From contig NC_063445.1 in NCBI RefSeq assembly GCF_020379485.1, forward strand, positions 57,912,939 to 57,976,938: 64,000 bases of DNA, in the 5' to 3' direction. The notes under the pieces were generated by a model. The model searched no databases. It had not been told where the DNA came from and worked only from the letters and a program-made list of their open reading frames with translations. How positions within the stretch are numbered: the first letter of the stretch is position 1; every line of letters begins with the position of its first letter. Below are positions 26,166-37,320 of the stretch, in pieces. Both the position numbers and the translations under genes were made by a program. The stretch is from Brassica napus (Eukaryota > Streptophyta > Magnoliopsida > Brassicales > Brassicaceae).

Positions 26166-26470
26166 CATCTCATAATAAGAGAACTGGTCTAGTTATATGT
26201 TTTTACATTATTATTTTTAAATCATGGAATATGTTCAGGTTTTAAGTTGATTTTGTAAGACACAACAAGGTCTACCACCTGGTTTGAAACCAAATCTCAA
26301 AAACAAAATAAACTTGAATACATCATGTTTACAAATCTACACACTTTGTAAATTAGCAGGTAGTAACTTCATCATAGATTACACAGATAATAGGGACATC
26401 TCTAGAACCCAATAGTTTTTACACATTTATTCAGCATTAAGTCCTAATATGTTCACACAAACCAACCATT

Positions 26471-28279
26471 TTACAAAAGCAATGTTGAACCGGCGACAAC
26501 AAACCCAAGAAGGACAAGACCAATGGATAGGACACTAGAACCCGAGGCGCTGTTGCAGTAATTGAAACCGTACCATATACTCTCGGGGACGAGAGTGTTA
26601 TAAGGGAAGGTGACGGCTTTGGAGCCATGGGCGTTTATTTTAACACTCTCGGGGATCCAACCATCGGGACCAGACCTGTAGAGATAGACGTAGCAGATCT
26701 GGTAAGTGCATGGTCCGTTTATCTCGAACGTGTCGGATGAACATTGCTCGAAAGTCTTTGTGGATGGATCGTCAAGCCTTGGTGCGTATATCTGTTTCAA
26801 GAAACCAAAGCTGTGAGTTCCATAGAATGAAATGGACATTTGTTTACAGTCTACTACAGATACCAAACTACACACAGTCTGATTAGAAATCAAGCCGTAT
26901 ACAAAAGTGAGTCAGAATCAAACCGAAGGAAGAGAGAAAAGGCCACAAGGATCGCAGAGAGACCCATCAAACAAACGACACGTTTCATCACCTACACCGA
27001 TTCAAAGTCCTAAGCTTTCAGTTTCTACGTAAGCTCAAACACAAGAGGCGAAGCAGTAAGAACATCACGAACCTAAGTAAACCGTAAATCCAAAAAAGAA
27101 CCATGTCAAAATCAGGGATTGTATTCAACCAAAACCAATCCATTGAGAGACTTACATCTATATGCCAAAGATGTGTTCTTTTCATCACAAACTCAAAATG
27201 TTTAAAGAACAGAACTTTAGACACCAAAGCTAAACCGTAGATACTGAGACCAATGTAATTGACAGACTCCTTCAATACCAGTGTGACATTTTTTTAATGC
27301 GTATTCAATTAGCTAACTAGCATCAACAAGAACTGACTTGGCCATGCTACAACACTACTAGTTTCATCTATACCAGAGATGTGTCCTTTTCATCTCAAAA
27401 GAACCAAACCTTTAAACACCAAAGCTACACCGTTGATACCGTGAACACTGAAAACACCAAAGATGTGTTCTTTTCACCTCAAACTCAAATGTTTAAAGAA
27501 GTAAATTTTAAACACCAAAGCTAAACCGTAGGTACTGAGAACACTGTAACTAACAGACTCCTTTAATACCAGTGACAATGTTATGCGTACTCAATATCTA
27601 ACTAGCATCAACAAAGCTTTCATAACAATCTCAAACTCAAATGTTAAAAGAACATAACTTTACACATTAAAGCTAAACCATAGATAATGAGAACAACGTT
27701 AACTGATAAACTCCTACCATACCAGTGACAATGTTATGCCAATTCAATTAGCTAACTAGCAGTTTAGCACAAAGAACTGACTTGGCCATGCTACAAACAC
27801 ACAACAATCTATGAACATCCACTGTAAGCTCAATCTAAAAGAATCAGATGCAATCTTCTTCAAGCAACATTCAAAGTGGGAACCCTAAACCCTAATTGAT
27901 TAAACCAAGTCTTTACCCTAATTCACAAAATCAAAATCAAAATCTAATTGAGGCGGGAAACCTAACCTGGTTACCGTATGCATCGCCGAAGGCCACGCTG
28001 ATTTGGTCGCGCGTGTACCTCGACGACGAACAGCTCGTCGAGATGATCACTGTGTACGAGCAACTACTCCTCAGTTTCTGCAATCCACACAAAAGAAAAC
28101 CATAAGATTCTCGGTAAAATCGCACACGAGAAAGAGAGAGAGAGAGAGAGGACCTGGATGAGGCTGACGTTGAAAGACTCGGCGGCGTGAGGCTGCAAGG
28201 CTTTAGATTCGGAAACGGAGAAGATGATTGAGAAGACGAAGAAGAAGCAGTAGAGAACGAAGAGACGTGTTGACGCCAT
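26471..28279 (-). CDS. ATS3-like PLAT/LH2 domain protein (AT5G62200 ortholog)
   Basis: Three exons on the minus strand (28154-28279, 27967-28077, 26471-26791) join in frame to 185 residues. Features: an N-terminal signal peptide (hydrophobic LFVLYCFFFVFSIIFSVS); a core with paired cysteines, CSYTVIISTSC and DQISVAFGDAYGNQIYAPRLDDP; then FEQCSSDTF, CTYQICYVYLYRSGPDGW and WYGFNYCNSAS; and a hydrophobic C-terminus SIGLVLLGFVVAG. This matches the Arabidopsis embryo-specific protein 3 (ATS3) family, whose members are secreted. The C-terminal hydrophobic tail suggests, but does not prove, a GPI anchor. Its tandem relative lies at 31625-32781; in Arabidopsis the two are adjacent. A GA microsatellite lies in the 5' UTR or promoter at 28310-28338 and another just inside intron 1. 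Confidence 0.93.
26990..27800. repeat. Degenerate tandem repeats in the second intron of the ATS3-like gene
   Basis: Intron 2 (26792-27966) contains at least three related blocks, beginning near 27160, 27440 and 27650. They share AACACCAAAGCTAAACCGTA, CTGAGA-CA-TGTAA, CAGACTCCTT-AATACCAGTG and TTAGCTAACTAGCA. Copies have partial overlaps and internal deletions. No coding content. Confidence 0.7.
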
Positions 28280-28305
28280 TTTCTTTAGCTTCTTCTCGAA
28301 ATCGC

Positions 28306-28309
<4 letters not shown>

Positions 28310-28338
<29 letters not shown>
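28310..28338. repeat. (GA)n microsatellite
   Basis: A run of about 14 GA dinucleotides lies 31 bases upstream of the ATG of the ATS3-like gene, so on its transcript it would read as a CT tract in the 5' UTR or core promoter. A shorter GA tract is at 28131-28150, inside intron 1. Confidence 0.9.
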
Positions 28339-28521
28339 CGAAAGTAAGGGAAAGCGAAACAGTAATCGGAGAAAACCGGATTAAACCGGGTGAAATTCAA
28401 TTTCGGTTTTAATTTTTTTCGCTCCAACGCGAGTATAAGAACCGGGTTTGATTGGTACCGTTCCGTGGCTCATATTATCAGGAGCCACGTCTCATGTTAT
28501 GATGTGATATTTTATTTATTT

Positions 28522-30780
28522 ACTAGGATAAGACCCGCGCCTTGCGCGGAATTAAGTTATTATTTTTATTATATTTTGGAGAATGAAACAATAGTTTGGC
28601 TTCATTTGGATTACGGGTGGTCAATCCGGATATCGGGTTGGTTTCGGTTCGGTTCGGTTTTTTCGGTATTTGGTTAGTAAAATATAACTACTATTCTAAA
28701 TCCATATTTATTTTGACTTTAGTCTTTCACATACTTTTGAAAGATTTCAACTGGACGACTAAATTGATCAGTCAATCTTGTTGCTTTAAATCATTAGTGT
28801 TTATATATATATTATTTAGTTTGAATATTTATTAAATAAAAATTCATATGCGTTATATTTTATGATCATTTGTAACTTATTATAACAAAAAAATAATCTA
28901 TTGATCACAAAATTTTCAGAGTGGGAATATTCAAATTTCTAATAATATATAGACGTTTTGAAAAATTCAAATATAACATATAAGAAAAAATATAAATATT
29001 TTTATTATATATTTAATGTGATTTTTTAATATCTTTCAATAATATAAAATTAAAAAAAAGAACTAAGATACCAAAATTGTTATCAAATATTTATTATTCA
29101 TAATAATTAATTTTCATATATACATTAATCATATTAGGTAATTTCGTAGGTTCTAATTAAGGAAAGTGCAAAAAAAAGTTTGGTAGATTATTTATCAATT
29201 CGATAGTTAGTTTAATAAAAAATATAATGTAAGTCAAGATGGACCAACCTATTTTTCTAAGAATAGTATATTTTATATAGTCATTTATTAAATGAGAATT
29301 TATAATCATACAGTTCTATGATCATTCATATCATTTTATAACTGAATATTTAAATCATCGATAACAAAATTTTCAATGTGAAATCTTTAATAAGTTTATA
29401 ATTTATAAATGTTTTTGAAAATTCATTGAAAGTTTTAATATTAAAATATTTATGTAATCTTATGGTATATAGTATAATCTATATATATATATGTTTTATT
29501 ATTAAATGATATTTTTTACTCATATGGTTTTAAAATAATGTGTATCTTCTTATAATATTAAATAAAAGTTCATATTAATAGAATTTTATGATCATTTGTA
29601 ACTTATTATGACAAAAAAAATAATCTATTGATCACAAAATTTTCAGAGTGGGGATCTTCAAATTTCTAATAATTTATAGACGTTTTGAAAAATTCAAAAT
29701 ATAACATATAAGAAAAATTTTAAATGTTTTTATTATATATTTAATGTGATTTTTAAATATATTTTAATAATATAAAATTAAAAAAAGAACTAAGATACAA
29801 AAATTGTTATCAAATATTTATTATTCATTATAATTAATTTTCACATATACGTTAATCATATTAGGTAATTTCGTAGCTTTTATTTAAGGAAAGTGCAAAA
29901 CATTTTTTGGTACGTTATTTATCAATTCGATAGTTAGTTTAATAAAAAGTGTAATATAAGTTAAGATGGACCAACCTATTTTTCTAAGAATAGTATATTT
30001 TGTATAGTTATTTATTAAATAAGAATTTATAATCATACGGTTTTATGATCGTTCATATCGTTTTATAACAAAATATTTAAATCATCGATAACAAAATTTT
30101 CAATCTGAAATCTTTAATAAGTTTATAATTTATAAATGTTCTTGAAAATTCATTGAAAGTTTTAATATTAAAATATTTATGTAATCTTATGGTATATAGT
30201 GTTTAATATATATATATATATATTTATTTTATTATTAAACGATATTTTTTACTCATATGGTTTTAAAATCATGTGTATCTTCTTATAATAAAAATGTTAA
30301 ACCATTGATCATTAATTTTTAACATAATAATTTTAATAGTTTTAGTCATTTATTGTCGTTTTTAAAAATTCAAAATATAACATATACGAAAAAATCTAAA
30401 TTTTATTTTTATAGCTAATTTGATTGTTTAATTTATTTTAATAATATAAAATTAAACAAAAAATGATGGAGGAGATATACATTGTTATCAAATCTTTATT
30501 ATTAAAATCATTAATTGTCATATATATATTAGTCATTTATGGTAATTCCGTAAGTTTTATTTAAGGAAAGAAAATATCATATCATATCATTATATCATAT
30601 AGTTTGACCAACTTATGTATCTAACAACATATAAAAATCGAATGTGGACCTACTTATTTTTCAATTGAATGTAATTGACTACCTAATTGAGTGCCACCTA
30701 TGCATTGGGGCCTCTTTTAATTAATACAAAATTGAGGTTACATCTTTTCAAATGTTCCTCGATTAATATATAAGGGATTT
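28522..30780 (+). mobile_element. Helitron-like non-autonomous element with internal tandem copies
   Basis: The head ACTAGGATAAGACCCGCGCC carries the hairpin CCGCGC-CTT-GCGCGG, like the element at 15786. The interior repeats a block of about 725 bp: 28840-29510 and 29563-30260 share TTTTATGATCATTTGTAACT, GATCACAAAATTTTCAGAG, GTAATTTCGTAG and AGATGGACCAACCTATTTTT. A third, partial copy follows to about 30540. The tail contains GTGCCACCTATGCATTGGGG and TTAATATATAAGGGATTT. No ORF. The family assignment rests on the head structure only. Confidence 0.5.
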
Positions 30781-31624
30781 ATTATCACGGCTCATATGGT
30801 AGATGAGAAAATTGTGATAAAATAATTATTTATTTCTTGTAAGAAATTGATTGGATATTTTAAGATAAATATCTATATGTATTTATGTCTCTGGCAGTGC
30901 TTCTCTAGAAGATCACGCACACGCATCTACTATACATGTGACGTGGGTCTTATGAATTGATTGTGATGTCTATGTTTTGATTTGAAACAAAGAAAAAAAA
31001 AGGGGTATGAATGGGTTTTGTGTGTTGTGCTTGTTGAAATCGAATCATTGGCTTATAAGCACTAGTTTAAAACGTTAAACCGACAATTATTTAACTGGAT
31101 TTGGTTTTAAGACCGTGTTCATTTAACTGGACGTTTCATTTTTTCTTTCTTATGTTCTTCTATATGTTATGTTCTTGTCTTCTTGAGCTTAAGAGTCTTC
31201 AGTTCAATCTTCTTTTTGATTGTAAATCTTCAGTTTAAGCTTCGGATTGATGCAAACCTTGCAACAACACTCTTACATTTGGTACAACACTGTAACCATT
31301 TTAGATTCTTAATCAAGCTTAACTTATACATATCAAAACAAAAGTTATTAAACTACCACTTTCGTGTCATTGTTATATAGTTGTTTAAATGTTTTATTGT
31401 GATATATCATGTTATGTATTTGCATAGTATTCAACAAGAAGGGTATTATGAATCACATGCAAAACACTAGTGCATGTTTCATTTATATCGATTACTACTA
31501 CTTCAGAACTCAATACATTATATAGCTAATCAAGGTCTCCAGAATTTCCAACTACTACAAACAAAAAAAACAAAGTCATTACTCCATACTTTATTAGTCA
31601 CTAAAGCAACTCTTAACTAGAAAC
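30781..31624. other. Intergenic AT-rich spacer, no gene seen
   Basis: This lies between the Helitron-like element and the 3' end of the second ATS3-like gene. A short plus-strand open frame (31183-31380) shows no recognisable domain. The right end would contain the 3' UTR of the minus-strand gene. Confidence 0.6.
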
Positions 31625-32781
31625 TCAAACCACCACAGCCGCTAAAGCAATCAGAATCGCTGCAGACGCAACAACCAAACTCTCACCACCTCCAAGTCCA
31701 GAGGCAGCAGATGGGGGTGCATGCGGTGGCGGTGGCGGTGGTGGGATAGAGGGCTTGGGGGGAGGAAAATGAGGTGGATGTGGCGGTGGGTCGGTGGGTG
31801 AAAACGGAGGAAATCCCGGTGAAGGTGGTGGCAAACCAGTGTTGTTGCAATAGTTGTGGCCGTACCAAGTGTTATCAGGGACGTTTTTGTTGAAATCGAA
31901 TTTCACAGACTTGGAACCTTCCTCGTAGATCTCGACTGTCTCGGGGATCCAACCGTCTAGACCGGAACGGTAGATGTAGAGAGAGCAGATGGTGTCGAGA
32001 CACTGACCTTTGACTTGGAATGTGTCTGATGAACATTTCTCGAAACCTCCTCCACCAGTTAACGGTTCATCTAGTCTCGGTGCGACCACCTTATATGTAA
32101 AAAACGTCGATAAATATACACATGTGAGAGTTTATATGTAAAAGTGCACTCATGTAGTAGCCATGTAGCTCGAACGTACAAGTGTTTAGTTCCTTTTAAA
32201 TGTACGTAAAAACGTAAACTAGTATAGCGTATATAGACGATATCATCGCATTAGAAATTCTGTTTTAATCAAATATACCTAGAATTTTCAATTTTCAAAA
32301 GAAAAGAAGCTATATACTATGGGTTTAGGTCATATTTGATTTCATATTTGTTGTATCTACACAATGATATCAAACTAGTATTATTAAATTTTCTCATTTC
32401 TGTTCGAATGGATTAAAAAAAAAATTACATGCATCCATGGCATCAGACAAATGGAATATATCAAGTTTTTGAATTTGATACAAACACACAACAAGATTAG
32501 AGCCCACACAACACAAAAGAAATATAAAATAAGCTGAGTGTTATAATCAAAACCTTGTTGCCGTCAGCGTCACCCAAAGCGAATGTGATCTGATCCCTTG
32601 ACAAATCAGGGGAGAAACAGCTCGTGGTGACAATCACAGTGTAAGGGCAGCTTTCTTCTTCATCAGGAACAACAGAAGAGATTAATAATGGCTGATCAGA
32701 GATGGAGAGAATGGGACTAGTGAAGGAGAGCACAAGGAGAAGGAGGATGGATGAGAGAGAGAAGAGCTCCATGGTCTTCAT
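31625..32781 (-). CDS. ATS3-like PLAT/LH2 protein with proline-rich tail (AT5G62210 ortholog)
   Basis: Two exons on the minus strand (32554-32781 and 31625-32089) join in frame to 230 residues. An N-terminal signal peptide (LSSILLLLVLSFTSPIL) is followed by a PLAT-like core with CPYTVIVTTSC, DQITFALGDADGNKVVAPRL, FEKCSSDTFQVKGQC, YIYRSGLDGWIPETVEI and WYGHNYCNN. A proline-rich stretch (PPPSPGFPPFSP through PPPPPPPHAPP, about residues 180-210) and a hydrophobic C-terminus LVVASAAILIALAAVVV follow. Signal peptide, Pro-rich spacer and hydrophobic tail together suggest a GPI-anchored cell-wall protein; this is an inference. It is the tandem relative of the gene at 26471-28279 but has lost one intron position by comparison. 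The ATG at 32779-32781 opens the signal peptide. Confidence 0.93.
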
Positions 32782-33417
32782 CAGAGAGATGTGTTAGAAG
32801 AGGGCTTGAGAAGTTGTGTTATATAAAAGAGACTGGTGTAACCTTCTTGAGTACACTTGGCACACAATACAACCACACTAACAAAGAAGCCTGGAGCAAA
32901 AAAAAAACGATTTCCTCAGAAAGTGGTAGTTGTGTTGGTGGACTTGTTCAGCATCACGAATAGTTCAAGTGTTGGTATAAATATCTTTAGAATATAACAG
33001 AATTCTGATATATCTTTTAACTAAATTTAATACATATTGTTACGAATAAAAACAAGATATTATTCATTTTTAAATTTCAAAATATAATAAATTATATATA
33101 AGGGGGAGGGGGATTTATAATATAACTAAATATTTTTTTTTTTTGAAATAACTAAATATTTTCTATTACACCGACTCTCCCTCCATTAATTATTTGTTAA
33201 GGTCATGTTCTTTGAGTGAGCTTCTCTCCCGTTCATTTTAGCCATTTTTTGTTACATATTTTCACCTACTATTTTAGAATGATCCATAAACCAATATTAT
33301 TTTTCTTGTTCTATACTTTTAGTATCTCTCCACATAAAAGGCAAGTGAAACTGATTGTTATAGTGTCGTCTCAACATTGGCAAAAAATAAGTTATAAAAA
33401 AAAACATTGGCAAAAAA
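32782..33417. promoter_or_regulatory. Upstream region of the ATS3-like gene
   Basis: AT-rich spacer holding the promoter of the minus-strand gene; no motif is convincing enough to name. It ends at a foldback transposon. A 75-codon plus-strand open frame (33216-33443) runs into the transposon and is not a gene. Confidence 0.4.
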
Positions 33418-34237
33418 GAGTAATTCTTGGGTTCACCCCCTAGGGTGAACCTCTAGGTTCACCAACCAATAGTGTTTGAGTATTTGATATTTGATATCTT
33501 TTAAAAAAGGAAACAACATTGAATTTCCAAATAAGATTATCTTTTTAAAATAAAACAATAAAAATACATAAAAATAGTTACAAAAAATAAATAAATAAAT
33601 ATTTTTAAGTCTTCAGCAAAATACTAAACCCTATACCCTAAATCTTAAACCCTAAACCTTAAATTTTGGATAAACTCTAAACGTTTGAAAATCTTAAACC
33701 CTAAATCATACATTAAAAACTAAATTTTAATAACACTAAACCCTAAATCCTAATCACTAAACCCTAAACCCTTGGATAAACCCTGAACCCTTGGATAAAT
33801 CATAAACTGTAAATAAAAAATATTTAAAATTAAACTCTAGAGTTTATGATTTATCCAAGGGTTCAGAGTTTACCCAAGGGTTTAGGGTTTAGTGATTAGG
33901 ATTTAGGGTTTAGTGTTATTAAAATTTAGTTTTTAATGTATGATTTAGGGTTTAAGATTTTTAAACGTTTAGAGTTTATCCAAAGTTTAAAGTTTAGGGT
34001 TTAGGGTTTAAGATTTAGGGTATAGGGTTTAGTATTTTGCTAAAGACTTAAAAATATTTATTTATTTATTTTTTGTAACTATTTTTATGTATTTTTATTG
34101 TTTTATTTTAAAAATATAATTTTATTTGGAAATTCAATGTTATTTCCTTTTTAAAAGATATCAAATATCAAATAATCAAACACTATTGGTTGGTGAACCT
34201 AGATGTTCACCTTAGGGGGTGAACCCAAGAATTACTC
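33418..34237. mobile_element. 820-bp foldback transposon (Mutator-like MITE) with telomere-like motifs
   Basis: The whole element is one long inverted repeat: left arm 33418-33809, loop about 31 nt, right arm 33841-34237. The ends read GAGTAATTCTTGGGTTCACC and its complement. It is flanked by a 9-bp direct repeat GGCAAAAAA (33409-33417 and 34238-34246), the length typical of Mutator-like elements. Each arm contains a cluster of degenerate telomere-type units (CCCTAAACC on the left, GGTTTAGGG on the right). No ORF. A transcript would fold into a hairpin of about 390 bp. Confidence 0.85.
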
Positions 34238-34856
34238 GGCAAAAAACTATAGCAAAAACGAACAATAATCAAAGTGTCACGAGTCTTACGCTATCACCAA
34301 ACCTAACCCCCAAATTAGACTCTACTTCTACCTACCTCCTCAGTTTCTATCATAGTACAATCTTATTAAATTAATCTCTCTACGTGCCAAAATGTGAGCC
34401 TCTTGGTCCATTTTCATTTCCCACCTTCCTAATTTAGTTACATATTTACATGTATGTTCAAAAATATATACCAACTATCAACATCAAACATTTAAATAAA
34501 TAGTTTTAAACTCATACTCATTTCCTCCAAAAGAAAATATATTATTGGGAACTCCATACATATAACAACTTTCTTGACTACTCCATGAAATATGTAATAA
34601 CAAAACTTAACTAACCAACTTATTAATCTTTCAATAAAAATCTTAAATTTACAGTGTAATCATAACTTTACTAGAGCTAAAACATCCAAAAAACCATTAT
34701 TAATAAATAAGGAAATAATACTTTATCGAATAATCTTCCTCCTCATCTCCATTGTACCAATTCTCTTGCTCCTTGAATCTCTTAAAAACTCCCTCTATAG
34801 CCACATCAAATGCATCTTTGAAAGTCTCTAATACATTCTGAGACTTCACCTATACC

Positions 34857-34897
34857 CAAATTGGGTATCAACTCTATCACTAAAGTGATAGAGTTCT
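34857..34897. other. Two adjacent short palindromes
   Basis: ATACCCAAATTGGGTAT and AACTCTATCACT-AA-AGTGATAGAGTT lie side by side within the decayed gene, at a position where its reading frame is interrupted. They could be the scar of a small insertion. Confidence 0.5.
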
Positions 34898-35602
34898 ATA
34901 CTTGATGCTAACTGCTTCCCTGAGTTCTTCTTTGCTTGATCTCTGTCAAGAAAATGAATTTTAGAGCTGTGTAGTATGTGTACCTTTTCATAAGTCTTTA
35001 GAATAAAGCTGCATTATCACCTTTGAGTCTAGCGGGCAAATATTAGATTCATACACTAGGCAATTTATTTTTCTGCTGTGGTTTCCTTGGACTATCCTAT
35101 CTTTTGAGCCTTTGAGAAATCAACGGGTTTTAGCCTGTAGAGAATGTGCGTGAGAAGTAAAGACACTCAAGGATCTAAACTAGACTGTAACAGAAAAGTA
35201 GATTCATGGAGTACTTAACGTTCTGGAGTTAGTAGGTAGCATCATTAACTTGCCTGGCATCAATCCTAGCCTGCCATGTGAGACATATGAATATAGTGGC
35301 AAAGTGAACTTTTGAAAGATGGGTTTATAAGTTGGATTTGAGACTTACATTTGAGAGCGTTCCTTTGCTCGCATTGATGTTCTTAAACGAAAAATCTAAT
35401 GCAGTAAGCCAGTAAACTCTGTTTTAACTCATGTGGGATGATAGAAAATTTGGACTTGTAGTTATCAGGAGATTAGTTATACCTGAAGATCTTGAGACCG
35501 TGGAGTATTACTTTTAGACAAAGGCGTTGAAGAAGGTTCAAGATTCTGCAAAGGAATCTAATACAATAGTCTAGTCTTCTAACGAGAGCTTCTGAGAATG
35601 TT

Positions 35603-35739
35603 GTCAACATCATGACAAGTGTTTTGCCTTCCTTACTAACGTGTTTATTGTTATCCTGGAACCCTCCACAGAAAAAGGCACTTGAGGATAACAATAAACA
35701 TGTTTGTAAGGAAGCCAAAACACTTGTCATGATGTTGAC
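35603..35739. other. Near-perfect hairpin, 55-nt arms and 27-nt loop
   Basis: Arms 35603-35657 and 35685-35739 are reverse complements with 3 mismatches in 55 positions; the loop is 35658-35684. An RNA from either strand would fold into a stem of MIRNA-precursor size. The arms lie inside the decayed gene and leave an open frame across the hairpin on both strands. It could be a young MIRNA or siRNA locus formed by local inverted duplication, or simply a rearrangement scar. Confidence 0.6.
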
Positions 35740-36329
35740 TAGTACTTGTGTCTTTCAGACCTTTCTGAAGTTCTAAGATTCGGTTCCTTTGGGATAGTGA
35801 GTTTAGATCTTCTGCTGGAGTTAACTTGATCAGCCACCTAGATTCAATAACAAACTCATTGAACCTATCAACGTAAAGGTTTATAGTATTAACAAATTCT
35901 AAATCTCCAATATGTAACACACACCTTAGCTTCTAGTTTTTGCTTTTTGGTGTCTTGGTTTTGCAACTTAGAGACTAAGACCGGAGATAAGTTATCACCA
36001 AACTTTGCTAATGACCTCAAAAGAGAAGAAAAGCAAACAGTATCATCATTGGTGTATTGTAAGAAGTTGAACAGAGTAAATGTCTAATGGTTTGTTTTGT
36101 CTTGCAAGCAGAGAAGCCGTAGGTCTTGTTAATTAAAGTTGACTTACTTCTTGATTTGGTTTTTGATTTGGAGACATCTTTAACCGTTTGGTTAGAATAT
36201 ATTATATATGAACCCTACACAAACAATCGAAATCAGGTCTTAGAAACGAACTGATGCAGAAAAACCAAAGGATTCAATCATTACCATTGTATTTATCTTC
36301 ATTCGATACACTTACTCCACACAATAATG

Positions 36330-36560
36330 TTGAATTTTGAATATATAAATGTATAACGCTCCAACTCCCACGGTTAATGGACCACCCACACCCGTTCTCT
36401 CGGTATATGGGCTCCATCCCGTTCCAACGGTCGGTCCGTTAATTTTTCCAAGGTCCAAATTTTTGTTTACTAACCCTGCAATCACCACCTAATCTTTTCG
36501 GGTTTTGTCTCACTCACACGGTATCGCGAATCACTTTTCGATAGGTCACTCTTCCTTCTG
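36330..36560. other. Possible transposon or LTR fragment
   Basis: A locally GC-richer stretch with TATAACGCTCCAACTCCCAC, TTAATGGACCACCCACACCC and CTCACACGGTATCGCGAATC stands out from its AT-rich surroundings. It has the character of a dispersed repeat, but I could find neither termini nor target duplications. Confidence 0.25.
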
Positions 36561-36819
36561 CTCCAACCCAAACACTAATAGTTTTTAAATTTTTTTTTAT
36601 TTTCTGAGTTTTTCTCCTTTTATAATTAAAATAACATTTCTCTTATTGGCTTAACATCTTTTCTGAGATTCTAGAACCTGATTGCTAATATATTAATTGA
36701 TGAACATATAGAGTATTTGTTTAATTTGGATCATTACATTTTGTGTTTATAGTGTTTGTCATCTCTATTATTCCTTAGTTTTGTGCTTGTATATATTATA
36801 AATTAAGTCTTTTATTTTA

Positions 36820-37320
36820 TGAAATGGGTTGTATCTTGGAGTCTTTTGTAGATCAACTTTGGTTAGAGTTTCCTACAGATTGTGATTTTGTTTGAATCTT
36901 GAATGTTTCTGTTTGTGTCATATTTTTAACCCACAGTGATCACTCAAAACGGTCTTATAATCTCATTTTTTTTTTTTTTTTGTATTAGTTGTATGTGTTA
37001 TGTATCTTGGAGTTTTGAGTGGGTCAACGTAGCTGAGACACTTTACCAGCAGGTTGTTTTAGTAAGTTTTCGAAGCTTGATGAATGTTTTTGTTTTGTGT
37101 TATGCTCTTACCCTCAGGCCTCAGTGATCATTCTAAACGGTGTTAGGTTTTTCTGTTTGGTGCATGTATGAATTATAAGGTTTCTCTTGAGTGTCTTGTA
37201 CATTAACATAAGTGAGAATCATTTAAATTGTCGTTGTAGTTTCCTAGAATGTTTATGGTTTGTGTTGTGCTCCTCCTAACCTTCAGTGAACATTCTAAAC
37301 ATTATTAGTAACCCGCAGAC
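36820..37320. repeat. Degenerate tandem repeat, about 160 bp x 3
   Basis: Three blocks share a consensus with TATCTTGGAGT-TT, TGTAGATCAAC, AGTTTCCTA, TTGAATGTTTCTG, GTTTGTGTTATGCTC and CAGTGATCATTCTAAACGGT. They start near 36828, 37000 and 37180. They precede AHL6 by more than 1 kb. No ORF. Confidence 0.65.

Larger units (their letters stand above)
34690..36060 (-). pseudogene. Decayed gene of unknown family
   Basis: Several minus-strand segments look like former coding exons but do not join in one frame. 35910-36010 gives FGDNLSPVLVSKLQNQDTKK and ends at a GT; 35770-35870 gives WLIKLTPAEDLNSLSQRNRI; 35480-35560 gives EPSSTPLSKSNTPRSQDLQ followed by GTATAA; 34890-34945 gives DQAKKNSGKQLASSIELYHF; 34690-34849 gives NVLETFKDAFDVAIEGVFKR, then an acidic end and a stop. 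At least two frame shifts separate these pieces. I do not recognise the family; a Brassicaceae-specific secreted family is one possibility. The central part holds a long hairpin (35603-35739). Confidence 0.5.

Noticed and set aside
28390..28835. Two plus-strand open frames upstream of the ATS3-like gene
   Set aside because: They run through promoter and Helitron-like sequence, are AT-rich, and show no domain.
33600..34040. Interstitial telomere or chromosome end
   Set aside because: The TTTAGGG-like units are degenerate, mirrored, and confined to the arms of a transposon with target duplications.
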